A stretch of DNA of 64,000 nt from Rubrivivax sp. GTDB taxonomy: Bacteria > Pseudomonadota > Gammaproteobacteria > Burkholderiales > Burkholderiaceae_C. Positions 28,301 to 36,553 of the stretch are shown here, piece after piece. Both the position numbers and the translations under genes were made by a program. Each line of letters opens with the position of its first letter. Position 1 is the stretch's first letter. The notes beneath the pieces are model-generated. The model was given only the letters and a program-made list of their open reading frames with translations. It was not told the DNA's origin and did no database searches. The DNA lies in NCBI GenBank assembly GCA_027487905.1, contig JAIYCR010000016.1, positions 17,369 through 81,368 of the forward strand, read 5' to 3'.

Positions 28301-29065
28301 CTGGTGTTCGGCGCTGCAGTCCTGGTAGATCGCCAGCAGCCAGCGCTCGCCGCGGGGGCCGGCCACGGCCTGGCGCGACGCCCGGAACCAGCGCTCGCGG
28401 CCCTGGGTGTCGATGACGCGGCGTTCGATGAGCGCCGGCACGTCACCCCGATCGGGCCGCACGCCCAGGCGCTGGCGCTGCTCCTGCATCGCCGGACGGT
28501 CTTCGGCGGGCACCCAGCGCATCGGGTCGGCGCCGATCACTTCCTCGCGGGTCCGCCCGAGGAAGCTCAGCAACGCGGCGTTGCAGTCGACGATGCGGAA
28601 CTCGGCGTCCTGCAGCGACGCCGGAAAAGGCGATTCACGCAAGGCCTCCAGCGGCCCCGCGCCCTCGCGGTCCGCCGCCGGGTGCGGCGCCGGCGACGCT
28701 GCGCTCCCGCGGCCGGGGCCGGCGGCTTCGTCGAGTACGGCGATGCGCAGCGCGGTCAGCCGCTCGTCCAGCGGTTGCCAGGCGAGCGACACCCGGCGCC
28801 GATCGGCCAGCGCCATGGCGGCGCGGCCCGCCGGGGCGCGCAGCGGCAGCCGCGCTGCAACCCAGTCCAGCACCTCCGAGCCGAGCACCGGTGCCCACTG
28901 CGCGAGGTGGCTGCCGGCCTCCAGTCCGAAGCGGCGCAGCGCCGAAGGGTTGGCGTGCGCGATGCGGCCGTCCCGGCCGAGCAGGACGACCGCATCGGAC
29001 AGCTCGTCCAGCAAGCCCAGCAGCGGCTGCAGGGCCGGCGGGCTCGAAGCGGCAGCGGCGGGCAT
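25337..29065 (-). CDS. Soluble sensor kinase with about eight PAS domains and a HisKA_2-type core
   Basis: A 1242-residue cytosolic kinase with no transmembrane segment. About eight PAS-like units are arranged in tandem (approximate residues 17-110, 140-265, 270-385, 390-520, 530-645, 660-780, 785-905, 905-1030), several with the N..F...G or PAC-like end D.T pattern. The phosphorylation domain is of the HisKA_2/HWE kind: VKEVHHRIKNNLQGVAGLL, with the first His near residue 1045, followed by an HATPase with TLNELLTNAIKHS. This core type typically partners ANTAR regulators, and the 4-base overlap with the REC-ANTAR gene supports that. Ligands (haem, flavin or small molecules) cannot be read from sequence. 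PAS boundaries are by eye. Confidence 0.87.
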   Translation of the reverse strand: MPAAAASSPPALQPLLGLLDELSDAVVLLGRDGRIAHANPSALRRFGLEAGSHLAQWAPVLGSEVLDWVAARLPLRAPAGRAAMALADRRRVSLAWQPLDERLTALRIAVLDEAAGPGRGSAASPAPHPAADREGAGPLEALRESPFPASLQDAEFRIVDCNAALLSFLGRTREEVIGADPMRWVPAEDRPAMQEQRQRLGVRPDRGDVPALIERRVIDTQGRERWFRASRQAVAGPRGERWLLAIYQDCSAEHQARERAERSLRELDQWFDLATVGMVLFDSSGLLVRTNPAFEGLLGDTPVSLADAPQAIQRLLGWSALGMPAAIVAGGAWKGDAVVERPDGLRRALHAIVRAYPNLGGSPRYLAVVEDRSAEYERDLARSQIGALMDTAGVGLVTLQAGRDGRPFVGAEPTTGGASIAAGAGAAGGVNAGAGTAGDTGRGAALLQSIHRELVLPESLPDYERLQQALRRSQRTEVRYAIRHPQFGQRWLLTRVEPTELASGERRTSVVTLDITETQQAQIRSEQLLRELTTILEGTTAGIAYVRADVLVRCNPRFEAMLGLPGGRAVGSSLHELFGRYPQARRVAEETLQALTRDGVFETEIELPQGGRPADDANPRWVSLSVRRALEPSPVPEAIAVLTDITRLKAQQRDLEVLLRDRELMFSLSEVGIAFLRGDAVVRANEALSRISGYPVEALAGLPVERLFPDLEAFERMWSDEVDALAVTGRWTGERQLRRQDGRPLWVQVSKRLVVEGEPAAGVIASYVNVDDRHRAEEAVAMQAERTRAVLDSVLVGIVTVGPHGIEWMNRSARRMFAGDLADFIGMPIDTVATPDPDHPFRRTQAREEMPEGQAETFECQVKARDGREFWVVGNVVAIGRDSVDRQLTYALLDIERRRQAEARIVETQASLQRIIEAAPMSITLVNSDTLQVMQANQAAASAAQRPVAELIGRRPDEWLAEADAATQLRDLREAVAAAVPTQRETREQRGGVARIWETRYVPVGTAAEPSSQLLVVSTDVTEQRTAQEARFEAALAQREMLVKEVHHRIKNNLQGVAGLLEQIAKRKPEVADTIAEVVAQVQAIAQVYGLQVGVSGALRVDPVVRAITQSVERTFGRTIRFTVESDPTVEWVLPEAESIPIALTLNELLTNAIKHSAAGAGVTCHLRSDQDSVQVSIANTGQLPAGFQLERFPMGVSGLGLVRALLPRRSATLTLESAGGSVVARVQVRPPGVRRDNLAPS

Positions 29066-29122
29066 TGAGGCCTGACTCGGTATGCGGACCGGATGGCGAG
29101 TCGGAAACGGGCCGCGATCCGG

Positions 29123-30346
29123 TCAGCGGATGTCCGCGGCGGCGGCCAGCGCGCGCAGCAGCGCGCGGTTCACCTCGGACACGCTGAGCATCAGCGTGTC
29201 CGCCGACTGGCGGATGTCGAAGAGCGATTCCGATTCGATGGCCTGCACCAGCGAGAGCACGGGCTGGAAGGGACCGGTGCCGTCGCGCAGGCAGTCGCGC
29301 ACGCGGTCGGGCACCGGCAGGGTGTCCAGCAGTTCGGCGAAGGACTGCTGCAGCATGCGGTCGAGCAGCGAGAACACGCCGCAGATGAAGATCTCCGCGC
29401 GCATTTCCTCGTCGGCAGTGCCTGCGATGAGTTCCTCCATCAGCAGGCCTCGGCGGATGGCGCAGAACATCAGGGGCTTGAGCCGGGGGTCCTGGCTGGC
29501 GGTGGTCAGCAGCAGCGCCAGCCAGCGCTTGAGCCGCTTGTAGCCCAGCATCATGATGGCGTGGCGGAAGCTGCTGATCTCCACCCGCAGCCCGAAGCTG
29601 GGCGAGTTGATGAAGCGCATCAGCTTGAAGGCGAGCGACGCATCGCGCTTGAGCGTCTGTTCGATGCGCTCGATGGGGTCGGCAGCGTCCACCCGCTGCA
29701 TCAGCTCGACGATCACCTGGATGTCGGCCGAGCGGGCCGCCGAGGACGCCCCGCCCGCAGCAGGCGGCGGCGCATCGTCGATGGGCCAGCCGAGCACGGC
29801 CGATGCACCACGGGCGAAGCTCGCCTCCATGTCGGCGATGCTGCGCACGCCCGACTGCACGACCTCGATGGAACGGGTGACGCCGGACGGCTTGAAGCCG
29901 GCGGCCTCGGCCAGGCGGCGGTCGGTGGCCTGGTCGACGATGGTGTAGCGGAAGCAGGGGATGAGCTCGCGCGCAAGCTCGGCCACCGGGCGACCCTTGA
30001 TCAGCAGCGTGTTGCCCTTGCGGTGCAGCGCCTGGATGGCGGCCTGGGCCTCGGGCTGCTCGAGCATGAAGGCCGGCACCTCGACCATCAGGTTGGGCGA
30101 AGGGTCTGCGGCCAGCAGGTCCTGCAGCAGCGATTCGCTCAGCACGTTGAGCGACACCCGGCCGCCATTGGCCGGCCACACGCCACCCACCGCATGCAGC
30201 AGCTGCGCGGCGTCGGGCTGCGCATCGGGGCGCAGGGGCGAGACGGTCAGCCGGGTGGCGGTGACCTCGCGGCGCGCGTCGATGAAGGGGGAATAGCTCA
30301 GGGCCACCTGGCCCAGGATCGCGGTGTCGAGCATGTCGGGTTTCAC
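29123..30346 (-). CDS. HDOD domain protein with degenerate EAL-like N-terminus (YuxH type)
   Basis: A 407-residue soluble protein. Residues about 10-190 resemble a degenerate EAL domain of the YuxH family (LGQVALSYSPFIDARREVTATRL), without the catalytic EAL signature, so no phosphodiesterase activity is expected. Residues about 205-395 form an HDOD domain (IVELMQRVDAADPIERIEQTLKRDASLAFKLMRFINSPSFGL, then the SSFRHAIMMLGYKRLKRWL block), a non-catalytic relative of HD hydrolases found in bacterial signalling and flagellar or virulence regulation. It lies 69 bases after flgL on the same strand and 57 bases before the multi-PAS kinase, bridging the flagellar and signalling genes. Molecular function is unknown. 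Confidence 0.85.
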   Translation of the reverse strand: MKPDMLDTAILGQVALSYSPFIDARREVTATRLTVSPLRPDAQPDAAQLLHAVGGVWPANGGRVSLNVLSESLLQDLLAADPSPNLMVEVPAFMLEQPEAQAAIQALHRKGNTLLIKGRPVAELARELIPCFRYTIVDQATDRRLAEAAGFKPSGVTRSIEVVQSGVRSIADMEASFARGASAVLGWPIDDAPPPAAGGASSAARSADIQVIVELMQRVDAADPIERIEQTLKRDASLAFKLMRFINSPSFGLRVEISSFRHAIMMLGYKRLKRWLALLLTTASQDPRLKPLMFCAIRRGLLMEELIAGTADEEMRAEIFICGVFSLLDRMLQQSFAELLDTLPVPDRVRDCLRDGTGPFQPVLSLVQAIESESLFDIRQSADTLMLSVSEVNRALLRALAAAADIR

Positions 30347-30415
30347 TTCCTCGGTGGCGCGCCGGCCGCTTGCCCGGCAGCAGCCCGCGACCGAAGCACC
30401 GACCGGCGCGGGCCT

Positions 30416-31327
30416 TCAGCCGCCGAGGTACTGGAAGAGGGTCATCCGCTGCACCATGGCGTACGACTTCAAGGCGGCATCGTAGCCCGCCTGACGGTTC
30501 TGGAAATCGCTGATCGCCTGCGTGAGGTCCAGATCCGTGGCAACTGACCGTTCGGTCTCGCTGTTCACGCGCGCCTCGGCCACCCGGCCGTCGATGGAGT
30601 CGAGCCGGGTGAGCACGCCGCCCACCTGTGCCCGCACCGACTGCAGCCGGTCCAGCGAGGCGTCCAGGCCGGCCAGCCGCTGCACGTTGCTCGCGGCGAT
30701 GTCCGCCGAGGTTCGCCCGGGCGTGTTCAGGTCGTTGATGGCCTGGTCCAGGGTGTCGAAGACGCTGCCCGCGCCGGTGGCCCGCATCCAGGTGTAGTCG
30801 CCGTCCACGGCGATGGGCAGGCCCTCGCCGGTGGACACCTGCGCCGCTCCGCGCACCCCTTCGAAGCGCACCCCGGTGGGGCTGTCCACGAAGGGCTCGC
30901 GGGCCGAGCCCTGACCGCCGAAGAGGTAGCCGCCCGAGCCGTCGCCGCGGTTGGCCGCGGCCAGCAGCTGGTCGCGCAGGCCCTTGAGTTCGATGGCCAC
31001 CGCCTCCCGTTCGCTGTCGGTGAAGGTGCCGTTGCCGGCCGCGACCATCAGCTCGCGGGCGCGCTGCAGGTCGTTGGACGCATCGCCCAGCGCGCTCTCG
31101 GTGAGCTGCATGGCGTTGCGGCTGGCCGACACGGCGCGTGCCGTGGCGTCCAGCCGGGCCAGCGAGGCCAGCGCCCGTTCGCCGCGGGCGGCGTCGGTCG
31201 GGTCGTCGCTGCCGCGCAGCACCCGCTTGCCGCTGGTCAGCCGGACCTGGGCATCGGACAGCTCCGTCTGCCGACGCTGAAGGGTGTCGATGGCGCCGTC
31301 GAAGGCGTTGGCAGTGGCGATGCGCAT
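30416..31327 (-). CDS. flgL: Flagellar hook-filament junction protein FlgL (HAP3)
   Basis: FlgL sits between hook and filament outside the cell and is exported by the flagellar type III apparatus. The 303-residue product has a flagellin-like N-terminus (RRQTELSDAQVRLTSGKRVLRGSDDPTDAARG) and C-terminus (YDAALKSYAMVQRMTLFQYLGG), the coiled D0/D1 parts of the family. Length is normal. It is the last gene of the flgBCDEFGHIJKL order and follows flgK by 58 bases. Confidence 0.95.
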   Translation of the reverse strand: MRIATANAFDGAIDTLQRRQTELSDAQVRLTSGKRVLRGSDDPTDAARGERALASLARLDATARAVSASRNAMQLTESALGDASNDLQRARELMVAAGNGTFTDSEREAVAIELKGLRDQLLAAANRGDGSGGYLFGGQGSAREPFVDSPTGVRFEGVRGAAQVSTGEGLPIAVDGDYTWMRATGAGSVFDTLDQAINDLNTPGRTSADIAASNVQRLAGLDASLDRLQSVRAQVGGVLTRLDSIDGRVAEARVNSETERSVATDLDLTQAISDFQNRQAGYDAALKSYAMVQRMTLFQYLGG

Positions 31328-31385
31328 GGTGGAGTGGGGTTGTCAGTGGCGGTGGGGCGGTGGGTGGAGGACGGCCGGTGGTGCG

Positions 31386-33413
31386 TCAGTTGGCGGTCGT
31401 GCGCAGCAGCATGTCCATCACCGACTGCGCCACCTGCAGCACCTTGGCCGCGGCCTGGTAGCTCTGCTGGTACTGCATCAGCCGGGCCGCCTCTTCGTCC
31501 AGGTTCACGCCGGTTCGGGCCTGCAGGTCGGTCATCGCCCGGTTGGCCACCGCCCCCGAGGTCTCGGCGGCGATGCGGCCGGTCTGCACCCGCAGGCCGA
31601 TGTCGCCGATGCTGCGGGCCCAGGCGTCGGTGATGGTGGCGCCGGACAGCACGCCGCCGCCCACCGCCGGGTCGCGCCCCACCATGCGCTCCTCGCGCAG
31701 CGCGAGCAGCGCCTCGGCATTGCCGTTGTTCGGGCCGGCCACCACGGTGGGCGAGACGGTCACCGTGTCGCCGCTGCGGGGCACGCCGGTCAGGCGCAGC
31801 TCCCACTGCGAGCGCTGGCTCAGGCCCCACGGGGCACTGGCAATGGGGCTGCCGGCCGACCACGAGCCGGTGCCGGTGGCGGTGGTGGCGCCGCCGGCAT
31901 CGAGCTGTTCCCAGGTGAAGGCCATCGTGCCGTCCGGGTTGGTCGCGCCGAAGGTGATGCGCGCGCCCATCGGCGGCAGTGCGTTGTCCACCGCGGTGGG
32001 CCGCAGCGCTGCCGGGGTGGCCGTGCCGGTGTTGCCGATGCCCAGCGTGGCCGTCACCGGCGAGGCCGCGGCGATGCCGCGCGGGTCGGACATCTCGCTG
32101 CGCATCTCGCGTGCGGCCGAGGCCAGCGGCTGCAGCCGGAAGCGGTCGTTGGCCAGCGGCGTGGGGCCGACGATGTCGATGCGCAGCCCGTCCACCACCT
32201 GCCCGCTCACCACGGTGGTGGCCTGGCCATCGGAAAGCCTCGTCAGCTGGTACTGGCCGGCCACCCCCGATGGCGAGGTGCGCAGCTCGTACTCGTCGGC
32301 CCGCGCCCGGGTCGCGTCGACCACCGTGAGCTGCACCGACGAGCGCCGCACGCCCCCCGCATCCAGGTAGGAGGCGATGGGAACGCCCGCAGCATCCACC
32401 GCGTTGTTCGTCGAAGGCCGCACCTCGGCAGCCCCCACGCTGAGCAGGGGCTGGCCGGCATTGAGCGTCAGGTCCAGGCCCAGCGCCTGCTGCGCATTCA
32501 GGCGGGCGCTCAGGGCGGCGGCCATCTGGCCCAGCTGGGACCGGGCGGCCACGAGGTCGTCGTTCTGGAACCGCACCAGCCCGCCGATGGCGCCGCCGGT
32601 GAGCAGGTCGTCGGGCAGCACGCGGTCGCCGTTCGGGTCGGACAGCGTGACGCTGGTGCGCGAGGGATCGAACTCGTTGGGCGCGGTGGACAGCCGGCTT
32701 GATTCAGCGCCCAGCACCAGGATCTGGCCGCCGCCGATGAACAGGTTCATCGCACCGTCCTCGGAGGTGACGGTGGTGATGCCCACCAGAGAGGCGATCT
32801 CGCGGACCAGCTCGTCGCGCTGGTCGAGCAGGTCGTTCATCGTGTGACCCAGGCCTTGGTTGGCGGTCAGGGTCTTGTTGATGTCGGCCACCCGCGCGGC
32901 CAGCTCGGTCACCTGGCGGGTGGAGGTGCGAAGGTCCTCGCTCAGCCCGGCCTGCAGCGTCTCCACATCCTCGCCGGCGGTGCGGAAGGCGGTGGCCACG
33001 TCGTTCAGCCGGCTGAGCACCACCTGGCGGGCCGACACGTCCTGTGGCCGGGTGGCCACGTCGGCGAAGGCGTTGAGCAGCTGACCGGCCTTGTAGCCCA
33101 CGCCCGCCTCGCCCGTCTGGAACACGCCTTCCAGGCGCCTGAGCTGGTCGGCCCGCGCCCGGTCTGCCTCGGAAAGCGACTGCGACAGCACCGCCTCGCG
33201 GGCGAGGAAGCTGCTCTGGGCGCGGGTGACGCTGGCCACGTCGACGCCGCGGCCGAAGAAGCCGGCGCCGGTGAAGTTGCCGCCCGAGGTCTCCAGTTCC
33301 ACCTGCTGCCGCGAATAGCCCTTGGTGCTGGCGTTGGAGATGTTGTGGCCCGTGGTCTGCAGCGCCGCGTAGCTGGCGCCCATGGCCTTGGTGCCGATGG
33401 TGAAGAGGCTCAT
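31386..33413 (-). CDS. flgK: Flagellar hook-associated protein FlgK (HAP1)
   Basis: The junction protein next to the hook, secreted through the flagellar export gate. The 675-residue product has the rod/hook family N-terminal motif (GHNISNASTKGYSRQQVELE, near residue 25) and a C-terminal helical segment NLDEEAARLMQYQQSYQAAAKVLQVAQ. The variable middle (about 350-580) is Thr/Gly/Ala-rich as usual for exposed D2/D3 domains. Slightly longer than enteric FlgK (about 550), in line with beta-proteobacteria. It starts 33 bases after flgJ. Confidence 0.95.
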   Translation of the reverse strand: MSLFTIGTKAMGASYAALQTTGHNISNASTKGYSRQQVELETSGGNFTGAGFFGRGVDVASVTRAQSSFLAREAVLSQSLSEADRARADQLRRLEGVFQTGEAGVGYKAGQLLNAFADVATRPQDVSARQVVLSRLNDVATAFRTAGEDVETLQAGLSEDLRTSTRQVTELAARVADINKTLTANQGLGHTMNDLLDQRDELVREIASLVGITTVTSEDGAMNLFIGGGQILVLGAESSRLSTAPNEFDPSRTSVTLSDPNGDRVLPDDLLTGGAIGGLVRFQNDDLVAARSQLGQMAAALSARLNAQQALGLDLTLNAGQPLLSVGAAEVRPSTNNAVDAAGVPIASYLDAGGVRRSSVQLTVVDATRARADEYELRTSPSGVAGQYQLTRLSDGQATTVVSGQVVDGLRIDIVGPTPLANDRFRLQPLASAAREMRSEMSDPRGIAAASPVTATLGIGNTGTATPAALRPTAVDNALPPMGARITFGATNPDGTMAFTWEQLDAGGATTATGTGSWSAGSPIASAPWGLSQRSQWELRLTGVPRSGDTVTVSPTVVAGPNNGNAEALLALREERMVGRDPAVGGGVLSGATITDAWARSIGDIGLRVQTGRIAAETSGAVANRAMTDLQARTGVNLDEEAARLMQYQQSYQAAAKVLQVAQSVMDMLLRTTAN

Positions 33414-33446
33414 GCTGGCGGTCCGTCAGGGGGTGGCTTGCGGGTC

Positions 33447-34496
33447 TCAGCCCAGGGAGCGCTGCACGCGCAGCGTGGTGTTGATCACCCGGCTGAGCTT
33501 GTCGGCATAGGCCGGGTCGGTGGCATAGCCCGCGCGCTGCAGGCCGCCGGCGAACTCCTGCACCGTGGCGCCGTCGGTGGCCAGGTCGCGCATCAGGCCG
33601 CTGTAGCGGGGGCTGGTCTGCAGCAGCCGTGCGTAGTCGCGGAAGGAGGCTTCCGGGGTTTCGTAGGCACGGAAGCGCTGCGTCATCTTGCGCGGCTCGC
33701 CGTCCACGTACTCGGTGGTGACGATCTCGGCCACCGGCCCGGTCCAGCCGGCGCCTGCCTTGATGCCGAAGAGGTTGTTCGAACTGCGGCCGTCGCTCAG
33801 CAGGATCTCCTTGCGGCCCCAGCCGGTCTCATGGGCCGCCTGGCCGATCATGAATTCAGCGGGAATGCCGCTTTCGGCGGCCACCTGGCGCGCGGCGGCG
33901 CCGTGCTGCTGGAGGAACTGCACCGCATGGGGCGCGCGACGGGCCGCGACCGCGGCTTGCGCAGCATCGATGCCGGCTGCATCGACCGGCACGGGCGCGC
34001 TGCCGGAAATGGCACGCGGGGCCGCTTCGCCGGGCACGGCCGGCATCGCCGCCGCGGCGCGCTGCATCAGGCCGGGGGCAGGCCGAAGCCCGTCCTGCCC
34101 GTCCAGCCCGGCCGCGGCCGGCCCCTCGCCTTCGCCACCCGCGCCCATCGATCGCAGCAGCTGGCGCGAGATGGCCTGGCTCAGACCACCGGGCAGGCCG
34201 GTCATCTTGAGTGCGAACTGGCTGTCCAGCATCTCGGTGCCCATCTGGGTGCCGGCGTTGTCCAGCATGCCGCTTTGCATCGTGGCCTGGCGCATGCTCT
34301 TCATCAGTTCCTGCATGAACAGGGCCTCGAACTGACGCGCCGCCTGCTCCACCGCCGCCTTCGGGTCGCGGCCCGCCTGGCTGCGCAGGTTCTGCAGTGC
34401 GGTGGGGTCGGTGGCCGAGGGCGCGTTGCCCAGGCGCACGCCACCCGACGGGACGAGCGAACCCAGGTGCAGCGGCGAGGTCGAGGCAAGCGGCAT
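33447..34496 (-). CDS. flgJ: Flagellar rod assembly protein/peptidoglycan hydrolase FlgJ
   Basis: A two-domain protein of 349 residues. The N-terminal rod-capping half (about 35-120) has QFEALFMQELMKSMRQA and TEMLDSQFALKMT. After a Pro/Ala linker, the C-terminal half (about 185-345) is a glucosaminidase-type hydrolase with the catalytic Glu in GQAAHETGWGRKEI and the following SNNLFGIKAG block. It opens the peptidoglycan so that the rod can pass through the periplasm. The dual-domain form is usual in beta- and gamma-proteobacteria. It starts 2 bases after the flgI stop. Confidence 0.95.
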   Translation of the reverse strand: MPLASTSPLHLGSLVPSGGVRLGNAPSATDPTALQNLRSQAGRDPKAAVEQAARQFEALFMQELMKSMRQATMQSGMLDNAGTQMGTEMLDSQFALKMTGLPGGLSQAISRQLLRSMGAGGEGEGPAAAGLDGQDGLRPAPGLMQRAAAAMPAVPGEAAPRAISGSAPVPVDAAGIDAAQAAVAARRAPHAVQFLQQHGAAARQVAAESGIPAEFMIGQAAHETGWGRKEILLSDGRSSNNLFGIKAGAGWTGPVAEIVTTEYVDGEPRKMTQRFRAYETPEASFRDYARLLQTSPRYSGLMRDLATDGATVQEFAGGLQRAGYATDPAYADKLSRVINTTLRVQRSLG

Positions 34497-34498
34497 GG

Positions 34499-35803
34499 TC
34501 AGATCACCTCGAGCTCCGCATTGAGCGCACCGGCGGCCTTCATGGCCTGCAGGATGGCCAGCAGGTCCTGCGGCGTGGCGCCCAGGGCGTTCAAGGCCTT
34601 GACCACGTCGGCCAGCTGCGTGCCCGCCGGCATCTGCACGATCGCGCCGCCCTGCTGCGAGATGGAGATGTCGGTCTTCTCGCCGGACACGGTCTGGCCG
34701 GCCGACAGCGGGTTGGGCTGGCTGACCACCGGCGTGGAGCTGATGGTCACCGACAGGCTGCCGTGGGCCACCGCGCAGGCAGCCAGCGTCACCGACTGGT
34801 TCATCACCACCGAGCCGGTGCGTGCATTGATGACCACACGCGCGGCCGGAGCGGCCAGCGTGAGCGGCAGGTTCTCCAGGTCGGCGAGGAAGGCCACGCG
34901 AAGGTCCGGGTCGGTGGGCATGCGCACGCGCACCGCCCGACCGTCCAGCGCCTGGGCGGTGCCCTCGCCCTTGCTCACGTTGATGACCCGGGCCACCTCG
35001 CGCGCGGTGGCGAAGTCCGATGAGCGCAGGTCCAGCTGCGCGAAGTCGCCGCGGGTGAAGGGCATGGGCACGCCGCGCTCGACCGTGGCGCCTTCAGGCA
35101 CCCGGCCGGCGCTCAGGTGGTTGATCTGCACCTTGGAGCCGCCCTGCGACGCACCGGCGCCGCCCACCACCAGGCTGCCCTGGGCCATCGCGTAGATCTG
35201 GCCGTCCACGCCCTTGAGCGGGGTGGCGATCAGCATGCCCCCGCGCAGGCTCTTGGCATTGCCCACCGAGGACACGTTCACGTCCACCACCTGCCCCGGC
35301 TGGGCAAAGGGCGGCAGGGTGGCGGTGACCATCACCGCCGCGACGTTGCGCAGCTGCATCGCGGTGCCGGGCGGCACCGTCACGCCCATCTGCTGCAGCA
35401 TCGCGTTCAGGCTCTGGGCGGTGAAAGGTGCGGACGTGGTCTGGTCACCGGTTCCGTCCAGGCCCACCACCAGGCCATAGCCCACCAACTGGTTGGGCCG
35501 CACGCCCGCCACACCGGCCACTTCCTTGATGCGGCGCTGCCCGCCCGTGGGTGCTGCCATCGAGGCAACGGCCGCCGCAGCCGCTGCGCTGCCGCCCGTG
35601 GCGCTGCCCTTGGAGCCGGTCGCCGCTGCGGCGCTCGCCGGGGCCGGCCACCACAGCGCGGCCGAGGCCAGCAGCGCCGCGCCGGCGAGCAGTCGCACCA
35701 GGTGGCGTTCGAGCCAGCGCTCCAGCCCGCCTGTGCCGCGCACGTCGGGCAGCGGGGCCTCAGAGAGCTCGTCCAGCAGCAGGTCGTCGGGGTGGGCAGT
35801 CAT
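34499..35803 (-). CDS. flgI: Flagellar P-ring protein FlgI, with unusual N-terminal extension
   Basis: FlgI forms the periplasmic P ring around the rod. From the ATG at 35803 the product has 434 residues, longer than the usual 365-380. The conserved mature part begins with RIKEVAGVAGVRPNQLVGYGLVVGLDGTGDQ and ends LQAMKAAGALNAELEVI. Before it lies a charged stretch of about 35 residues (DDLLLDELSEAPLPDVRGTG), then a signal-like hydrophobic segment (RLLAGAALLASAALWWPAPASA) and an Ala/Gly-rich linker. An in-frame GTG at 35698 (residue 36) would give an ordinary signal peptide and is a serious alternative start. Neither start has a clear ribosome site. The protein identity is certain; the start is not. 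Confidence 0.93.
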   Translation of the reverse strand: MTAHPDDLLLDELSEAPLPDVRGTGGLERWLERHLVRLLAGAALLASAALWWPAPASAAAATGSKGSATGGSAAAAAAVASMAAPTGGQRRIKEVAGVAGVRPNQLVGYGLVVGLDGTGDQTTSAPFTAQSLNAMLQQMGVTVPPGTAMQLRNVAAVMVTATLPPFAQPGQVVDVNVSSVGNAKSLRGGMLIATPLKGVDGQIYAMAQGSLVVGGAGASQGGSKVQINHLSAGRVPEGATVERGVPMPFTRGDFAQLDLRSSDFATAREVARVINVSKGEGTAQALDGRAVRVRMPTDPDLRVAFLADLENLPLTLAAPAARVVINARTGSVVMNQSVTLAACAVAHGSLSVTISSTPVVSQPNPLSAGQTVSGEKTDISISQQGGAIVQMPAGTQLADVVKALNALGATPQDLLAILQAMKAAGALNAELEVI

Positions 35804-35842
35804 GGCAGGCAGTCGGGAAGATGCCTGCAATCTTGAGCGCCC

Positions 35843-36553
35843 TCAGATCGGCATAAGGTTCAAGAAGAAGCGCGACAGCCAGCCAATTCGCTGGGCTTCG
35901 GCCTGGGCGCCACGGCCCCGGTGCTCGACGCGCACGTTGGCGATCGAGGCCGAGGGCACCGAGTTGCCCGGGACGATGGCACGCGGGTCCACCTGGCCCG
36001 AGAAACGCAGCACGTCCACGCTGGCATTCACGCCGATCTGCTTCTCGCCGGCGATGATCAGGTGGCCGTTGGGCAGCACCTCGATGACGGTGGCGGTGAT
36101 GGTGCCGCTGAAGTCGTTGCTGTTCTGCGTGCTGCCGCTGCCGTTGAACTTGTTGTCCGAAGTGCCCGCGGCGCTGGCCCGGTTGAAGGAGTTGGGCGAC
36201 AGGAAGGGCAGCGCGGTGATGCCCGCGCTGATCTCGCCCTTGCGGTCGATGGAGCTCTTGCTGCTCTGCGTGGCCGCGATCTTCTCGACGATCTGCACCG
36301 TGATGGTGTCGCCCACCAGCCGGGCGCGGTGATCCTCGAACAGCGGCCGGTAGCTCACCGCCTGGAAGATGGAGCCGTTGGCCTGGGGCTGCACGTCGGC
36401 CACGGGCGGCCGCATGGAGGTGGGCGTGACGAGCTCGACCTTGGGGGTCTTGTTCAGCGTCTCGCAGGCCGACAGGGCCAGCGCCGCCAGGCACAGGCCG
36501 AGGACCACGGGCGTGCGCGTCAGGCGCGCGGCGGGATCGAGCGCGGGCTTCAT
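35843..36553 (-). CDS. flgH: Flagellar L-ring lipoprotein FlgH
   Basis: Builds the L ring in the outer membrane. The 236-residue product has a lipoprotein signal with lipobox LALSAC (lipidated Cys30), then the conserved PLFEDHRARLVGDTITVQIVEK region and the C-terminal VDVLRFSGQVDPRAIVPGNSVPSASIANVRVEHRG. The ATG at 36553 overlaps the flgG stop by one base (TGATG), so translation is coupled. Longer upstream frame belongs to flgG and was ignored. Confidence 0.96.
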   Translation of the reverse strand: MKPALDPAARLTRTPVVLGLCLAALALSACETLNKTPKVELVTPTSMRPPVADVQPQANGSIFQAVSYRPLFEDHRARLVGDTITVQIVEKIAATQSSKSSIDRKGEISAGITALPFLSPNSFNRASAAGTSDNKFNGSGSTQNSNDFSGTITATVIEVLPNGHLIIAGEKQIGVNASVDVLRFSGQVDPRAIVPGNSVPSASIANVRVEHRGRGAQAEAQRIGWLSRFFLNLMPI

